The position numbers and the translations under genes were made by a program. A stretch of DNA of 64,000 bases from Massospora cicadina (Eukaryota > Entomophthoromycota > Entomophthoromycetes > Entomophthorales > Entomophthoraceae): assembly GCA_022478985.1 (NCBI GenBank), contig JAKSZP010009626.1, forward strand, positions 1 through 64,000. Direction: 5' to 3'. The notes under the pieces are model-generated. The model had not been told where the DNA came from and did no database searches. It worked only from the letters and a program-made list of their open reading frames with translations. Position 1 is the first letter of the stretch; each line of letters opens with the position of its first letter. Below, piece by piece: positions 1-12,470 of the stretch.

Positions 1-539
1 CTATATAAAATCTTAACTAAATCTTCAGGTTTCAATTCCGTCAAATTACAGATGTTCCATTGGGGAGGATCCCCAACAATGTTTATAAGAGTTTCAATTA
101 TTAGTTTAATATTTAATATCTAAATTATAAACTTTTCTTTCTCGTTGCAATCACTGATTGTAACCAATTCAATTCAAGGCTGATTAGTTAAATAGTCAAT
201 ACAAAGAGATGAGTTTGAACCCAATGTCAGGTAAAGGTTGAGCGAACATAGTAAAGGCATAGGGTCAGTTTTGCACCATCCAAAGTTTGTAAACACCCCA
301 TGACACTGGTAGCCAAGATAAAACAAAGAAAACAGTGGTGAATATTTCTCTGGAGATTTTTACCCTGGCAAGAAAAATGCAACCAATACATCAAAACTCC
401 GCATTTCAACCCCTGTCATTGGTGAAACATGATTCAAGTTTTGGATATTAATCTAACGGCGCTTTGGGAGAAGTTCTGTGGTGATTTGCACAAACACTTC
501 CCAACTTTAGTGTACGTTACACCTCATTATATGACCTGA

Positions 540-1124
540 GAGTGGTTAAACCTCAGGTTTGAAACCGCACAAGCAGTGGATGAAGCTGCACAAGTTTGCA
601 TGGTGACCGATCTCCCAGATGGTCAACAGGTGGTCGAAATGAAGTGCATGCGCTGGACCAAGTCAAACCAAATAGTTCTCACTTTTGACTTCCTCTTTAC
701 AACGGTGAAACGTGAAGTACTGGAGCACTACCTCTTGGTTGGGCTTAGAAGCTATGGGGAACTTCACTCCTTTGTAATGCAGCGCTTCACGCTTATGCTG
801 GAGCTTAGCATGGGAAAAGCAATTGCAGTGATTACCCCAACCGCATACATTGTGGAAGATTTAACCCAAATCTCACACACCGCAGTTATCAATATTGGCG
901 GGCAGGAATCCAGTCCATTTCGCATTACATTGGATAGCGCACCCACTATCTGCACCTTTTGTTGTGATTTTGACCATAAGAAACACACCAGCCCTTCCAG
1001 AGAGGGCATCACTCAGAATGGAAGCCTCCCTGACGTGATGGGAACTGTGACTCCTATTATGAACCTATTATTGACACAGTTGTCGCCTACCCATGAGGTG
1101 CGCAGGGGTGTTACATTCAGGTAA
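540..1124 (+). pseudogene. LINE ORF1 remnant (nucleic-acid-binding protein)
   Basis: An open stretch from 576 encodes about 180 residues that align with the ORF1 protein of the second LINE copy (shared WTKSNQI and ITLDSAPTIC/VTVDSAPPIC). ORF1 proteins of this kind bind LINE RNA in the RNP. The zinc knuckle is damaged: the residues expected as CX2CX4HX4C read CTFCCDFDHKKHTSPS, which lacks the last cysteine. The N-terminal third is missing or out of frame. Non-functional. Confidence 0.75.
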
Positions 1125-1599
1125 AACCTGTAACCCCACAATAGCACAAAAAAGCCAAACAGGACCATAGAGCAGCGGCCAAGGCAGAAGCTCTGGAAGC
1201 ATCTGTGATACCACCTGCGCAGACCCAAGCTGACATTGGGTCATTTGCAGCTGATGTGGCTTGAGAATCTGCTCACCAATAAGATTGGGCCCACCAACCT
1301 GCAGACCAGGTGTTTGAGTCAGATTTACTTGCACAAAGTTACTATGCACCAATCAAAACTGATTCCCCCAACACAACCCTCCCCAAGTTTTTGTCATCCT
1401 CTGATGGTGCACCAAAGCTGCACCTAAATGAGAAACATTGACCTAAAGCAAAAAAATGAACTAAAATCAAATCTAAACCCACAGTGAAGGCAACCCTTAA
1501 GGATGCTTACATGCCGTCAGTAACCCATGGGCAAAAAACTTCTGTTGAGAAAGCTGAAAAACAGCGCAGGAAGGGCAAGAGGGCACTTCCCCTCATACC

Positions 1600-4500
1600 T
1601 AAGGTGTGATGGGGGTCTCCTTCACAATAGGGACATTGACCATTTCTGAACTCAAGGCCTCGCCATCCTGGGCTAGAAACTGAGTTTCTAAAAAACAATT
1701 TCCCTGTGGACATCCTGACAAAACAGGAATCCCACTGTCCACATGGTGCCGAGGACACATGGGCAACAATGCTCCTCCCATCCCTTTCTTTTGGTCGCTA
1801 CACTGCAGGATGCTTATATGTGCAGCCCACAGTTTTAAATTTACATCTAAAAATTCGTATCTCAATGTTCATGTGCTAGTAATGTCCTTTTCATGGGACA
1901 ATGAATTTCAAGCTATATTTAATGTTTACGCCCCACCCTGTGTGCGGGCTTTCTGGAATTTCCTCTCAGCCATAACTTTCCTCCACTTGCACCTTATCCC
2001 TTTGTGGTGGGCGATCTGAACTGCTGGGCCAACCTGGCCACTGACTGCTGGCCTTCAACGCCTACCCCCCCCTTCAGGGGCACATCAAACTCTACGTTCT
2101 AAAAGCCACCTTGGGGCTTTTTGATACCCTCCTCAAGCATGCACCGTTGCTACCCAACCTGTCCCGCCCTCATGTGCACAATGGTCAGCTGAGGTCTATG
2201 TCCCATATTGACCTTATTCTTGCCCAGTTGAGATTTTGCCCCATATTGTGAACTTTACAACAATTGAAGACTTATTTCTACAACCACAGGATGGTGTCAG
2301 TGTCCTACACTTTGTTGAGCACAGAGGGACTGGCTCTAGAATGGTGCAAAATTCGCCTGGCTGAAATCATGTCGCCAATGTTTTCAGCATTGGTATACCA
2401 AAACTTTGTCACTAGAGTTTGCCACACCATTATGTGCTGATCCACTTTCTACCTGGTCAGCCTTCAAAGCAAACACCATCCTTCAGGCACACCAAATCTC
2501 ATCGTGTCACTCTCAGACTGCTTCAGCAGTCATTAAGCACACGCTAGTGGAAGTGGATCACCTGGATTCTAATGTCCCTGCTGCTAGTTACAGCCCAACT
2601 TGGGGTCAAAAGCGGGCAGAAGTGTCTTCTTGTCTCAACGCACTGGTAAGACAACACAAACATTGCGTTTGTGTTCAGTTAAAGGCAAAAAGTGTATTGG
2701 CAGGTGGCACATGCTCCGCCTACTTTTTCCCCAAATTCTTCATACTGTGACAGAGCTTGGTCTGCACACAGGTGAGGCGGCAGGAAAACTCCATTGCAGA
2801 CATTTCAGCTGAAGTGACAGTCGAAATTCAAAACTTTTAATTCAAGTTGTATAAGTCTGAATCTGTTGAACCTGCCACAGTTGATGAGTTTCTCAGTAGC
2901 GCACATATCTGCACCATTTCCCAATACCTGAAGTTAATAAATTTAATTACTCGTGATGAACTCTGGTATGCCATTTGCAGTGAACCGCACAGGAAGTGCC
3001 CAGTTCCAGATGGGACTCCGTATGAGTTCTACAAAAAATATTTTGATTATTTCTCCTCGTTAATGCTTGCCTCAATGAACATATGTCTTTTGAAGATGCG
3101 CCTCCTTCCTGGGGGATATGAGGCCTACATGATAACGCTATATAAGAATGGGGATAAGCTTGACATGGCGAACTGGCGCCTCATATCACTTACTAACACA
3201 GATACTAAATATTCACTAAAATTATGGCCAACTGCTTAGGGGAAGTTGCTTCTGAAGTAATCTCCTCTGAGAAGTTCAGTTTTATCCCCCAGAGGTCAAT
3301 ATGGGACAACATACACACCGTAGCCAATGTATGCTAATCCACGGCTACTGGGGCACTTGTGTTCTTAGACCAACAAAAAGCTTATGATAGGGTCAACTAG
3401 GATTACCTCAAAGCCTGACTCCACAAATTCCAACTCCCCCACTGGTTCATATGTTGGGTGATGTTGCTCACGGAGTCTGTCACTAGGCTGTGCATGGCCC
3501 TGGTTTTCTCATTGAAGTGGTTCACCCTCAAAGGGGTCTTCACCAAGTTTTACCTTTAACTCTACTCTTATACAACTTTAGCCTTGATCCACTTTTACGC
3601 ATTGTGAATTCCCACCTTGCTGGTGTCCATGTGCAAGGCCAAGCATCTGTTAGAATACTGACATTCGCTGATGATTGTATGGTTGGGGTGTCTGACAACA
3701 ATGATGCATGAGCGCTGGAGTCAACTATACAGGATTACTCCAGGGTCAGTAACTCCACACTTAATGCCTCCAAAACCAAAAAACATTCTCCTCATCTGGT
3801 ACCAAGCCCGCTGGTCACCAGCGCCCCATAGTCTTCCTGCTTTGGCAGTTAGCTCTCTGGGTAACTTGCCCCAGCCACCCCATACTGCCCCGCTTGTACT
3901 CCCTTTTGTGCCAAGACCCACTACTGGTCTGGTGCGCCATTTGGGAGTATGTCTGGAGGTGGTAGGGTATGCCTCATTAGTAAAGGAGCACCACATCTTA
4001 GACAATGTCACAAAGCACATCGCCTCCATCAGAGCCCACCAAACTATCCTCACAGGTTGGGTTGTGCTTGCCAACTCTATTCTTCTGCTAAAAATCTGGT
4101 TTGTGGCCCATGCCATCTCCTTTTCCTCCACTTTCTTTGCCTCTTTGTATGCCCTCCTACAAGGGTGCTTTGGTTAAGCCGCCCTCCCTGGTGCACTTGG
4201 ATGTCATGTTTGGCCCTCGCCATAGTGGTGGTATGGGTCTGCTCTATTTTGAGGCTCATGCCTCCAAAATACTTGGCACTTGGATCTCTGCAGTCACCAA
4301 CCCCACAATCTCAGACCAGCAATGGTCACGCGCAGCCTGCTCCAATTTTTCCCGCGCCCTTTGCCTCTGCAATCCTACCCACCCCCATTCTCTACTTAAC
4401 TATATGTCCTCTCATCCCTTTGCCGCAGGCTCTCATGGGACGTCACCCAACTTCAAACAAATTCTCTTCTCTATGCGGATCGCTGAGTGGTGAATCAGCA

Positions 4501-5300
4501 TCAGTGGACACACCGCCCAGAGGTAACGCCCTACTCACCATTTTAAGCAAGAATTCCGTGGACAAGTCATTTTAAACAATCTGGTACTCCAATGTCCCCC
4601 CATCATTGCCCGTGTGGGCTACCTTGACAAGCTGGACATCCCATACTCTCTGGAGGCCCAAAGGGACATATGGCAGTGCACACACCATCCTCTGTTACAA
4701 CCCCAGATTCGCGCCCATGTGTGGAAGTTCCTGAGAAAGGTGTACCAGAAGGCTGAGCGGACCAATGCCTCTCAGTCGTCATGCATTGGGTGTGGTCAAT
4801 AGAGTCATTAGTACATCACTTAGAAGATTGCCCGCCATCATAGGCGATCTGGCAGGATGTTATGCACCTCTTTTTCCAGGAGCAAGGACAGACTTTCAGA
4901 CTGTCTAATAACATCTTTGCCTTTTCTATGGCCTCCCCTATCCGCCCTTAACTCCGCTCCTTAATTGTTGCAATAGCATTATAGATGATCCACACTATTG
5001 TCCTTGACGCTCTTTCTGGCGCTACCCCAACACTCCGTGAAGCTGTGCATCGCTTCCACTCACACCTTATGGATTACTTCCAGGCTTGGTTGTTTGGTCA
5101 TCTTCCATCACGCCTCCATCAGTTGGTGTCATCCTGGTTCCCCATCTGGTTCCTATCATTGGACCCTTTCCTTCATTCATTTTCAGCTTTGGTACATGCC
5201 TCACCTAACACTTCCCATCTTTTCACTGGAGGTTCTGCTGGCAACAGAAGGTAGCTTTGGCTCATCTAGGGTGCCCTTATGGTTTCTTAGTGCTCTGTTG
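1600..5300 (+). pseudogene. LINE ORF2 remnant: endonuclease, reverse transcriptase, zinc finger
   Basis: The remains of a single LINE polyprotein are spread over all three frames. The APE-type endonuclease shows PFVVGDLNCW (near 2000). Reverse transcriptase pieces run 2847-3711, including LDMANWRLISLTN, LVFLDQQKAYDRV and the catalytic FADD. The C-terminal part at 4614-4900 retains a CX2C...H...C arrangement (CIGCG ... VHHLEDC) of the zf-RVT type. Numerous in-frame stops (for example after CGQ near 4800) make it a pseudogene. The second copy in this window lets each fragment be placed in order. Confidence 0.8.
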
Positions 5301-5365
5301 TTGTGTTTATCAGAAATGTCCATCCCATGGTCAACCTTCCCTAAATAAATTTAAAATTTAAAATA

Positions 5366-6398
5366 ATCAAGGGTTTTATACTTCTTTCAGGCTTTTTTCA
5401 AAGCTTGGTGATTAGCTTATACGACAGCAAAAGCAGAAAGAAAGGACACATCCTTAAAATAACCATTAATCTAATTTAGAAACAATATTGCCTTCTGCCA
5501 ACATGCCTACAAGAAAAAGTTTTATGTATGATCTAAGTCATTAGATTTAGTTTCAATTACTATAAACACAAGATGAGGTTTGGTGATCTTATGTGGAAAT
5601 GAGATCTGACCTCATAAAAGTTATAAATAAAAATTATAAAGATGAACTTTTTAACCTTAAAAAAGGCAGCATAAACAATCATGATATAAATGCGTACCTT
5701 TTTTAGCATCCATCCTTTTGACCAACTGATACATCTCTAATAGCACAAGTGAAAACCTGGTACTTTATAATTTTTTCTCATATTCCTGGTTCCTCCTTCA
5801 CTATAACAGAATTATATGCTTATGAAATCCTATATTCATAATAGTGCTAATTATAACTATGAGAGCAATTATAAACCTTAGGGTCTAGTATAAAATGTGC
5901 AGTTATATACTAAAGGTTTAATACATGATCAAATTGAGTTTCTTTTCTTATGTATATTTGTAACATAGTCAAACATTATTCAGAGCAGCTTAGCCCATCA
6001 ATAGTAATATTTGTGCCAGAGAAAATTTTATATAGAGTTTATAAAGAAAATATGACTAATCTCTTATGTGAAAAGGATGGGCTCTGCAGCTAATTAAATG
6101 AGGTGTGAGCTCAAGGTACTATCATGAGAATAATCATATAAGAGCCATTATATCAGATTGTGCTACAAGTCAAGAGTGCTGCCTTTGATCAGAAAACAGA
6201 GTAATAAGACTAAATTCTATCAGCTACTTTCAAAATTATGGGCTAATGACTACAGGTATCAGGCTTCTGATAGCTTGTTAAGATAGGATGATGTAGTATA
6301 TGCTACAACTTATTCATTATTCCCATTATCATAAAAATCACGCATTAAATTATCTAAATACTAAAATAGGTTAATTAGCAACATGAGAGTATAAATAA
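5366..6398. other. AT-rich intergenic sequence
   Basis: This is AT-rich sequence between the LINE tail and the LTR element. I see no reading frame with sensible protein content, no tRNA-like promoter boxes and no repeat shared with the rest of the window. Confidence 0.6.
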
Positions 6399-6990
6399 TG
6401 TTACATTTTTAGTTAAATTTAAAGGATGGGTCCTTCAAAGGCTAATTTTTAATTAGGTTTTTGTAGCTCCAGTAATATTAACTAGTAGACTTTTGTCTCT
6501 AGAGCAATCTTTTGGTGGAATGACTGTCTCTAAGGCAAATCCCTTTTATTGTAAACAGTCAAAATCTATAGTATTAAACTAGGCAAAAACTAATGTTTTA
6601 AGTAAAAAAGTTTTTTATTTGTTATCACCCTATACCTTTAATAGGGTTAGAAAAAATAGGGACTAGGTAGGAATAGGGAAATTGCCTAAGCTTATTGAAA
6701 TGCGGTTGCTGAGGAAATTTTTTTGAGTTTTTATTTTTAAGTAATTTACTTTTTTAATTAAGGATTCATTGATGCTATATAGCTAAAAGATAATAGTAAT
6801 TTCAATCCTTAAGCCTAAAAAAAGCATCATCCAACAGAATAATACCTTAACGTTAGTGATAGTTTTGGTCCTTTGGCCTGACAACGTATCACTCAATAAA
6901 CTATTGATTAAATTCAAATATGAGCTAGTAAATGGTAATCCATTTAGCAACTCAAATTCAAGGCTTCACTCACATTAGGCAAAGCCTGGA
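6399..6990 (-). repeat. Element E 3' LTR
   Basis: Direct-repeat partner of 9006-9592. Shared blocks include cctagtagacttttgtctct-like and ccatttagcaa...aggcttcact sequences at equivalent offsets. In minus orientation it follows the interior and is preceded by a purine-rich stretch (cttggaaggggc). Confidence 0.7.
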
Positions 6991-8986
6991 AAAGCCCCTT
7001 CCAAGCCTTGACTGGGAAGCAGTTGCATCGCCTGGATTTAATAGGGGCAGCTCTCAACTTGTTCTGGCGCATAATGGCTGCATCCCATTTAACTTTGATG
7101 GGGACAAAATCCTTGGCTGTGTTAGTCTCAAGGTCCAACTTTGGCAGTTCCGCTTTTAGTCTGATGAGGTGCCAAAATTATTTAGCCAAACTCTCAGTTT
7201 TATTGATTTAAATTGTGTTGATAATTTATATTGAGTCTTTGTCTAATATTTGGCCCATTCATCAGCCTTTGGATTGAAGCGGGTTGGTCATCAGTTAGGG
7301 TACTGTTGACATAAGTATCAGGTGGTTTAAGTTTAAAATTAAACTGTTTCTCATAAACGTTGGTTGATCTTATAATGTTCTGATTCAAAGTGGCTGAATC
7401 ATCAGTTTGGTTAGTCTCAAGGTCTGGAACAGATGGTTTAATTTTAAAATCTATTTGCCCGCTATAAGTAAGGTTTAAGACATTGGATATAAAATGAAAG
7501 TTGGTTAATTTTTAAATAGAAAACATAATTTTGTGTGACAGCCTCCCACAGTTTAAGTTTTGATTAACCACCAATTAGAAGATGGTGGATTATCATAGTA
7601 AATTGGCTGACCAGATTGAAAAGTCATTTGGTCCTTCCAATTGGTCATATCAGGTGGCTTTAAAAATTTTTATGTTATGTGGGAAGCCTAAGATGTTAGT
7701 AAAAGCCAAATAATAAATAATATGTTCAGAAGTAAACAAAATTGGGAAATGGGTGTGCTTTTGGTCTGGGAGCATTTGGCTCAGCTGGGTCAAGCAACTC
7801 ACTAGAACTACAGAGGATCTTGCCAAGGAAAGGTGAATCAGTTGCAGCAACCCTCAGAGTGATTGGTTCAAGCAAATTTATCTTGATTGTTCTGGGCCTC
7901 AGTAAGTAAATACACCTCAGATGTGGAGACCTTGTTACCAGTTTTAGCTTTAAGTGCAGTTTTAGGAGCCAACGTGGTGTAAGAAAAATGGTAGGAGAGT
8001 GTTCTTTGGCCTTGAGGATATTTGTCTCAGCTAACCCAAGGGATTTGTCAAGATTTTAAGTTGTCTCAGTCAAAGGAAATAAATTTGATGCCAAAGCATT
8101 TGTTTGGCTAACATGTCAGAGCAGCTGTAAGTCTTGGCATCAGAAAACAGAGTGACAAGGCAGTCAGTTGATTTGGGTGCTTCATTTGCTGATTGTGAGG
8201 TTCTGGCGCAACTTCACAATTAAATTTAAGATTTTTTGGTGGGATTCAGTGGCTCTGATATCAGCACTAGAACGATGAGAGGCATTGACGCAGAGGAACT
8301 GAAAGGGTGCTAAGGCATTTGGGTTGGCTGTTTCATCAGCAATACAGTGAAAGCATTGGTGCAGTTAAACGAAGATAGCATCAAGTATTTTGGGGCTGTT
8401 TATATCAATTTCATTGTTAGACATTGAGGAGCTTTGGGCAAAGGATTGATAAGAGCGCTGAGGCAGTTGGTTTGGTTGTCTCAACTTCAGCATCAGAAGT
8501 GCACAAAGCTTCAGTAAAGGGAACTGGAGATGGTGTTGAGGCACTTTAATTTATCAAAACTAATTTCATCCTTGGAAATAGTAGTAGATTTATCCTGCTC
8601 ACTTCAAAATTTGTTGTATTTGCTCCCTACAGTGGGAAGATGACAAAAATTTTATGATAGGGAGGTGTGTCTTTATCTTCACATCCTAATTTAGGGGCTA
8701 CTTTGTTTTCTCAATGTCTTTTTCACTGAAATTTTGTTTAAGCCTCTGATAAGCAGACGTCCAATTAATATATGTAACCCAGATTTAAGAAAATCTAAAC
8801 AAGCAGATTGGAAGCTGGGCAAGGTGGTAGGACACTTAATACAACAGTTCTTCATATGATTGGGCCAGTTCAATTGAATATAAGAATGGTGAATTCGTTG
8901 AGTAGACCCTTTGGTGTTTACTCAAATTTTTATTACTTGTATTGTCCATTTTGAAGGTATGTCTTCACCAGGTAGTCTTGGAAGAG

Positions 8987-9004
8987 ACCGGGCAGAAAGC
9001 ACCA
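8987..9004 (-). promoter_or_regulatory. tRNA primer-binding site of element E
   Basis: On the minus strand, one base after the 5' LTR, the sequence is TGGTGCTTTCTGCCCGGT. Its complement ends in CCA, with a discriminator A, a plausible acceptor strand and a GC-rich T-stem half. This is what the 3' end of a primer tRNA should look like. It differs from the PBS used by families B and C. Confidence 0.6.
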
Positions 9005-9005
9005 G

Positions 9006-9592
9006 TGTTGAGTTTTTTTTAAGGCTGGGTCCTTCAAAGGCTATGCAATTATTAGTTGCTTGTAGCTTAAGTGATATCACCTAGTAGACTTTTGTCTCTA
9101 GGGTAATCTCTTAGTGGAATGACTGTCGCTATGTTAAATCTCTGCTATTGTGAACAGGAAAAATCTCTAGTATTAATATATGGGCAAAAATCAATGTTGT
9201 AAGTATAAAAGGTCTTTTTAAATAAACGTCACTCTAGCTTAAATAGGGCTAGGGAAAATAGGGACTAAGTGGAGATAGGAAAAATTGCCTAAGCTTATCA
9301 TAACGTGATTGCAAAGCAATATTATGAGCTTTTCATTTCAGTATTTTAACTTTGTAATTGTGGATTTCTCAATGCTATATATCTTAAATCAAATAACAAC
9401 TTTGGGCCTTTGGCCTAACAAAGCACAGCTGACAGAATAATAACTTAATGTTAATGATAATTTTGGCCCTTTTGCTCAACATGCATCACTCAATAAACAT
9501 ATAATTAAATTAAAATATGAGGGAGGTAAAATGATTATCCATTTAGCAAACCCAAAGTTGAGGCTTCACTCTCATTGGGGAAAAGCCCAACA
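9006..9592 (-). repeat. Element E 5' LTR
   Basis: Partner of 6399-6990. On the minus strand its downstream edge ends in ...CAACA one base before the PBS, which defines this side of the repeat well. The outer edge (TGTTGGGC on the minus strand) is less certain. Confidence 0.7.
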
Positions 9593-10842
9593 GATTTTAT
9601 AACACAACAGCCAACACTACCAGATGCAACCTTTAAGTTTTTTTTAGAAAACTAAGATACTTTCCAAAATGTTAGCCTAGCAGAACCTTGTATAAGTGTT
9701 AAAGTAGGATAATGAATAGGACTCAATTTTTTCAAAATCTCTCATTTTTATGCTCTACAAAAGCAGCAATTATGTATATATAGAGTTTTTAATTGTATAT
9801 AAAACATGATGAGGATGCAACGGTAATCAAAAGCAAGCTTAAGTTGGGCCCAAAAATTAATCAATCAATATATGAAAGATTAAAAAAATGGGTAAAGTGA
9901 GCACAGTATTGGAAGGCTTGCACCATATCATGCTAAAAAATTATAAAAAGAAATCTATCAATATGTATATGAAATCAGCCCAGCCATATTACCTTTATAA
10001 GCTATAAAGACGTAAAATGTCAAAGCCTATCAATTCTAGTTATTAGTAATAATTCATTGAAAACCTTTCAGACTTTGAGCCATGCAAATGGCAGACCCCT
10101 TAAAAATTCTGGGTGATCAGATTTCAGGGGATAAAATCCATTTGGTTTGTTTGATATCTCAAATGATGTTGGAAATCCTTGAAGCACATCAATTTTAAGT
10201 TCCAATCAATATGCGCTTGTTCTTAAGATTTAAAAATTTCAGTTACTGCAAACACGTATTCTGAGGTGACCTTTAAGTTCTCTCCTCTTTCTTTAAACTT
10301 CAATTTTCACTTAATGAGCTAACTTAATTACAGAATTCTTAATTTGCTTAAATTTTGAGTTTTCCTTTGACCCTTTCACTGTTTTTCAAAAAAATTCTTT
10401 TTTGGTCATTAAATATGACAAAAAACTTAGCCAAAGTTAACACTTTTTATAATTATTTGGTCCTTATCCATAACATAGTTAAAAAAGTTTGAAATAAATA
10501 CATGTAACCAAAATTGAACTTGGAATTAATTTATTCATTCAATATGGCACTTTTTAAAGAAGCTAGCTGCACACAAAGCAACCAAATATTATCCACAGTC
10601 TGTCTAAGTATCTTTCATTTTTCTAAACCTGAACTGCAATACACACCATTCATTCTTTTATCCAGACTTACAGGGAAATGTATAACCTTATTTCTTGGAT
10701 GCATATATGCATTTTTAGATTTACATAACCCTTACTTTTTAGATGCTTATATGCATTTTTAGATTTACATAGCCCCCTTTTTTGGATGCATTTATGAATT
10801 AACCAACTTCAAAAAAAAAGATAAGGTTCTCAATTTGACCTG
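9593..10842. other. AT-rich intergenic sequence with a short tandem repeat
   Basis: No gene is visible. At about 10690-10795 a unit of roughly 50 bp (...gatgcatatatgcattttta gatttacata...) occurs two to three times in tandem. A related single unit recurs at about 23545-23600 on the same strand, so it is a dispersed repeat rather than a local duplication only. Confidence 0.6.
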
Positions 10843-11390
10843 TATATCTATAATAATAAAAGCAAATGTGTGCGTGATGCCCAGCCAAAACTAAAGCATG
10901 TAGGTTTTGAAAATTTAGCTATGGGTGGACAGGAGAGGTCCGTGTGCACTTCAAAGCTGAATTTCTAATTTCTATAATATAAAAAAAATTTTAATATGTA
11001 ATAAGTGAAAATTTTTTATATGTTTTTGATAGAATTTGTTATATTGTTATGACTGAGCAGTTTGATATATGGTTTATTTGATAGTTTTGATGGTTTTGCC
11101 AAGTGGTTGGTGGTTTTGGGTTGATTAGTAAGCTTGATGATTTTAATAAGCAGTTAGTGATTGGTTGATTTGAGGCTTAATTGGTTTTGGTAAGTTGAGG
11201 TGGTTTTTGGTTATTGGTTGATTTAAAAGTTCAACAATTAGTTTTGGATGGGGATGGTTGGTATTTAAATGATTCAACGTGCTCAATGGGTTCAGGTAAT
11301 TGTAATGTTTTAGTTAATTTGATAGGTTTAATTGGGTTTGGCTGAGTTGATAGTAATTTTATATAAAATTAAAATTTATTTGAGGTATGC
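10843..11390 (+). mobile_element. Helitron-like non-autonomous element, 5' part
   Basis: The segment starts with tatatctataataataaaa and then agcaaatgtgtgcgtgatgc, which resembles left ends of Helitron/Helentron-type elements. It continues into a 290-bp strand-biased G/T-rich block (about 11060-11350) built of ggttgatttg/gttttggt phrases. The same block recurs at 22120-22330, where it is followed by a Helitron-like right end. The right end is absent here, so the copy appears truncated. No Rep/helicase is encoded. Inference from end sequences only. Confidence 0.4.
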
Positions 11391-11683
11391 CAACAAGGGA
11401 ATGGATGTTACCAAAGCTCTAAGAGCAAAAATGAACAAACAGACGTCCCAAACAGAATGAATTGATCACCTAAAATGAGCCGGCAAAACACAAACAAGAA
11501 CACAACTAACCAGGCGGGACAGCGGCGAGCTGCTCAGCCTACCATGGTAGAAGGGGAAGGGGGATTGGGGGGCTCATCCTCAGCATTGGAGTCCTCCTCA
11601 TAGACCATAATGCAGGCCAAGTCGGAGAGCAATGGTGTGGGGTGATAAGTGACATAGGGGTTGAGGTTGCAGATGATCAGATG

Positions 11684-12133
11684 CTAATGAAAATTATATG
11701 CTGCATAAATTGCACTTAGATACAGAGAAAAGCATTTCTCCACGTGAAGGTGTATGGTAGGAAGCTGGGAAAATAAAGCAATGGTGGCACAGGTGACTTT
11801 TGGATTGCCCTGAAAAGTGGCAACAACTTTCTGGATGGCGTCAACTGCTTGTTTATGGAGGTTTAAGATGTCACGTTTGCTGTGTAGGGTCAGGGTCAGG
11901 GCAATTATGAGAGGAGGGAGACCTTTGGCAAGTATTGCCATTGATGCTTTGACACACTCATGGAGGCTGCAATTATCAGGTTGAGCAACTGCTGAAGCAG
12001 CAAACTGGTGGTCAGATTGGAACATATGGTCATCTGGCCAGGGGGCGTAAAAACGCTGAGGGAACTGAATGGGGTGTTGTAATTGTATAAATTCTTCAAT
12101 GTAAACTTCCAAGTCTTCAATTACATTACCCAA
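11684..12133 (-). CDS. Unknown ORF, 149 aa, possibly Gag-like
   Basis: An uninterrupted minus-strand frame that I do not recognise. It is mostly helical in character, without a zinc knuckle or catalytic motif, and is followed in a nearby frame by an acidic/proline stretch. On the minus strand it lies about 340 bp downstream of the chromovirus-like LTR at 12471-13359, where a Gag would be expected. A Gag remnant is therefore a reasonable but unproven reading. Confidence 0.35.
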   Translation of the reverse strand: MGNVIEDLEVYIEEFIQLQHPIQFPQRFYAPWPDDHMFQSDHQFAASAVAQPDNCSLHECVKASMAILAKGLPPLIIALTLTLHSKRDILNLHKQAVDAIQKVVATFQGNPKVTCATIALFSQLPTIHLHVEKCFSLYLSAIYAAYNFH

Positions 12134-12470
12134 TTCATTGGTCTCATCTAATGAGGTTCATGGGTTCATATCATACAGGATTCTGGGTTCAGTGGAATGA
12201 TGGGATGTGGCTGGCAATTGGAAGAAAATGTGGGAGTGAACTGTTATCCAAGTCAATTCCTATTGGTAGGAGTGCTTGTGGCAATGAGCTGAGGAGGGGC
12301 CTGATTGGCAGTTTCAGGTGCAGCAGCAGGATTTGGTGGAGGGGGTAGGATTGTACCCCATACCAAAAAAGCAGTGGGGTGTGTGGAGGATTGGGGGCCA
12401 GTTTAAGACAACGCAGATCCAGTAGAAGCAGCAAGGGGGCATTTACGCTTTGAATGATCATATCAAGAGA

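Larger units (their letters stand above)
130..5365 (+). mobile_element. LINE retrotransposon, decayed copy (L1)
   Basis: This is a near full-length but heavily mutated non-LTR retrotransposon, homologous along its whole length to the copy at 55177-60454. Its 5' end (acttttctttctcgttgcaa) and AT-rich 3' tail (ctaaataaatttaaaa) match that copy. Order of parts: ORF1 remnant with a broken zinc knuckle, endonuclease remnant (VGDLNCW near 2010), reverse transcriptase remnant (FADD near 3670), and a C-terminal zinc-binding remnant near 4790-4840. Many stops and frame changes interrupt both ORFs, so the copy is inactive. I saw no convincing target-site duplication. Identification rests on motif order and on similarity to the better copy. 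Confidence 0.88.
6399..9592 (-). mobile_element. Non-autonomous LTR retrotransposon (element E)
   Basis: Two direct repeats of about 590 bp (6399-6990 and 9006-9592) share most of their sequence and enclose a 2.0-kb interior without reverse transcriptase or integrase. Orientation is minus. Directly inside the right-hand repeat is an 18-nt sequence that reads as a tRNA-primed PBS on the minus strand. The interior has only short minus-strand ORFs with loosely repeated peptide modules (for example NFKLKPPDTY and DFKIKPSVPD). This looks like a LARD/TRIM-type element that needs proteins in trans. Outer ends are accurate to about 10 bp and no TSD was recognised. Confidence 0.72.
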
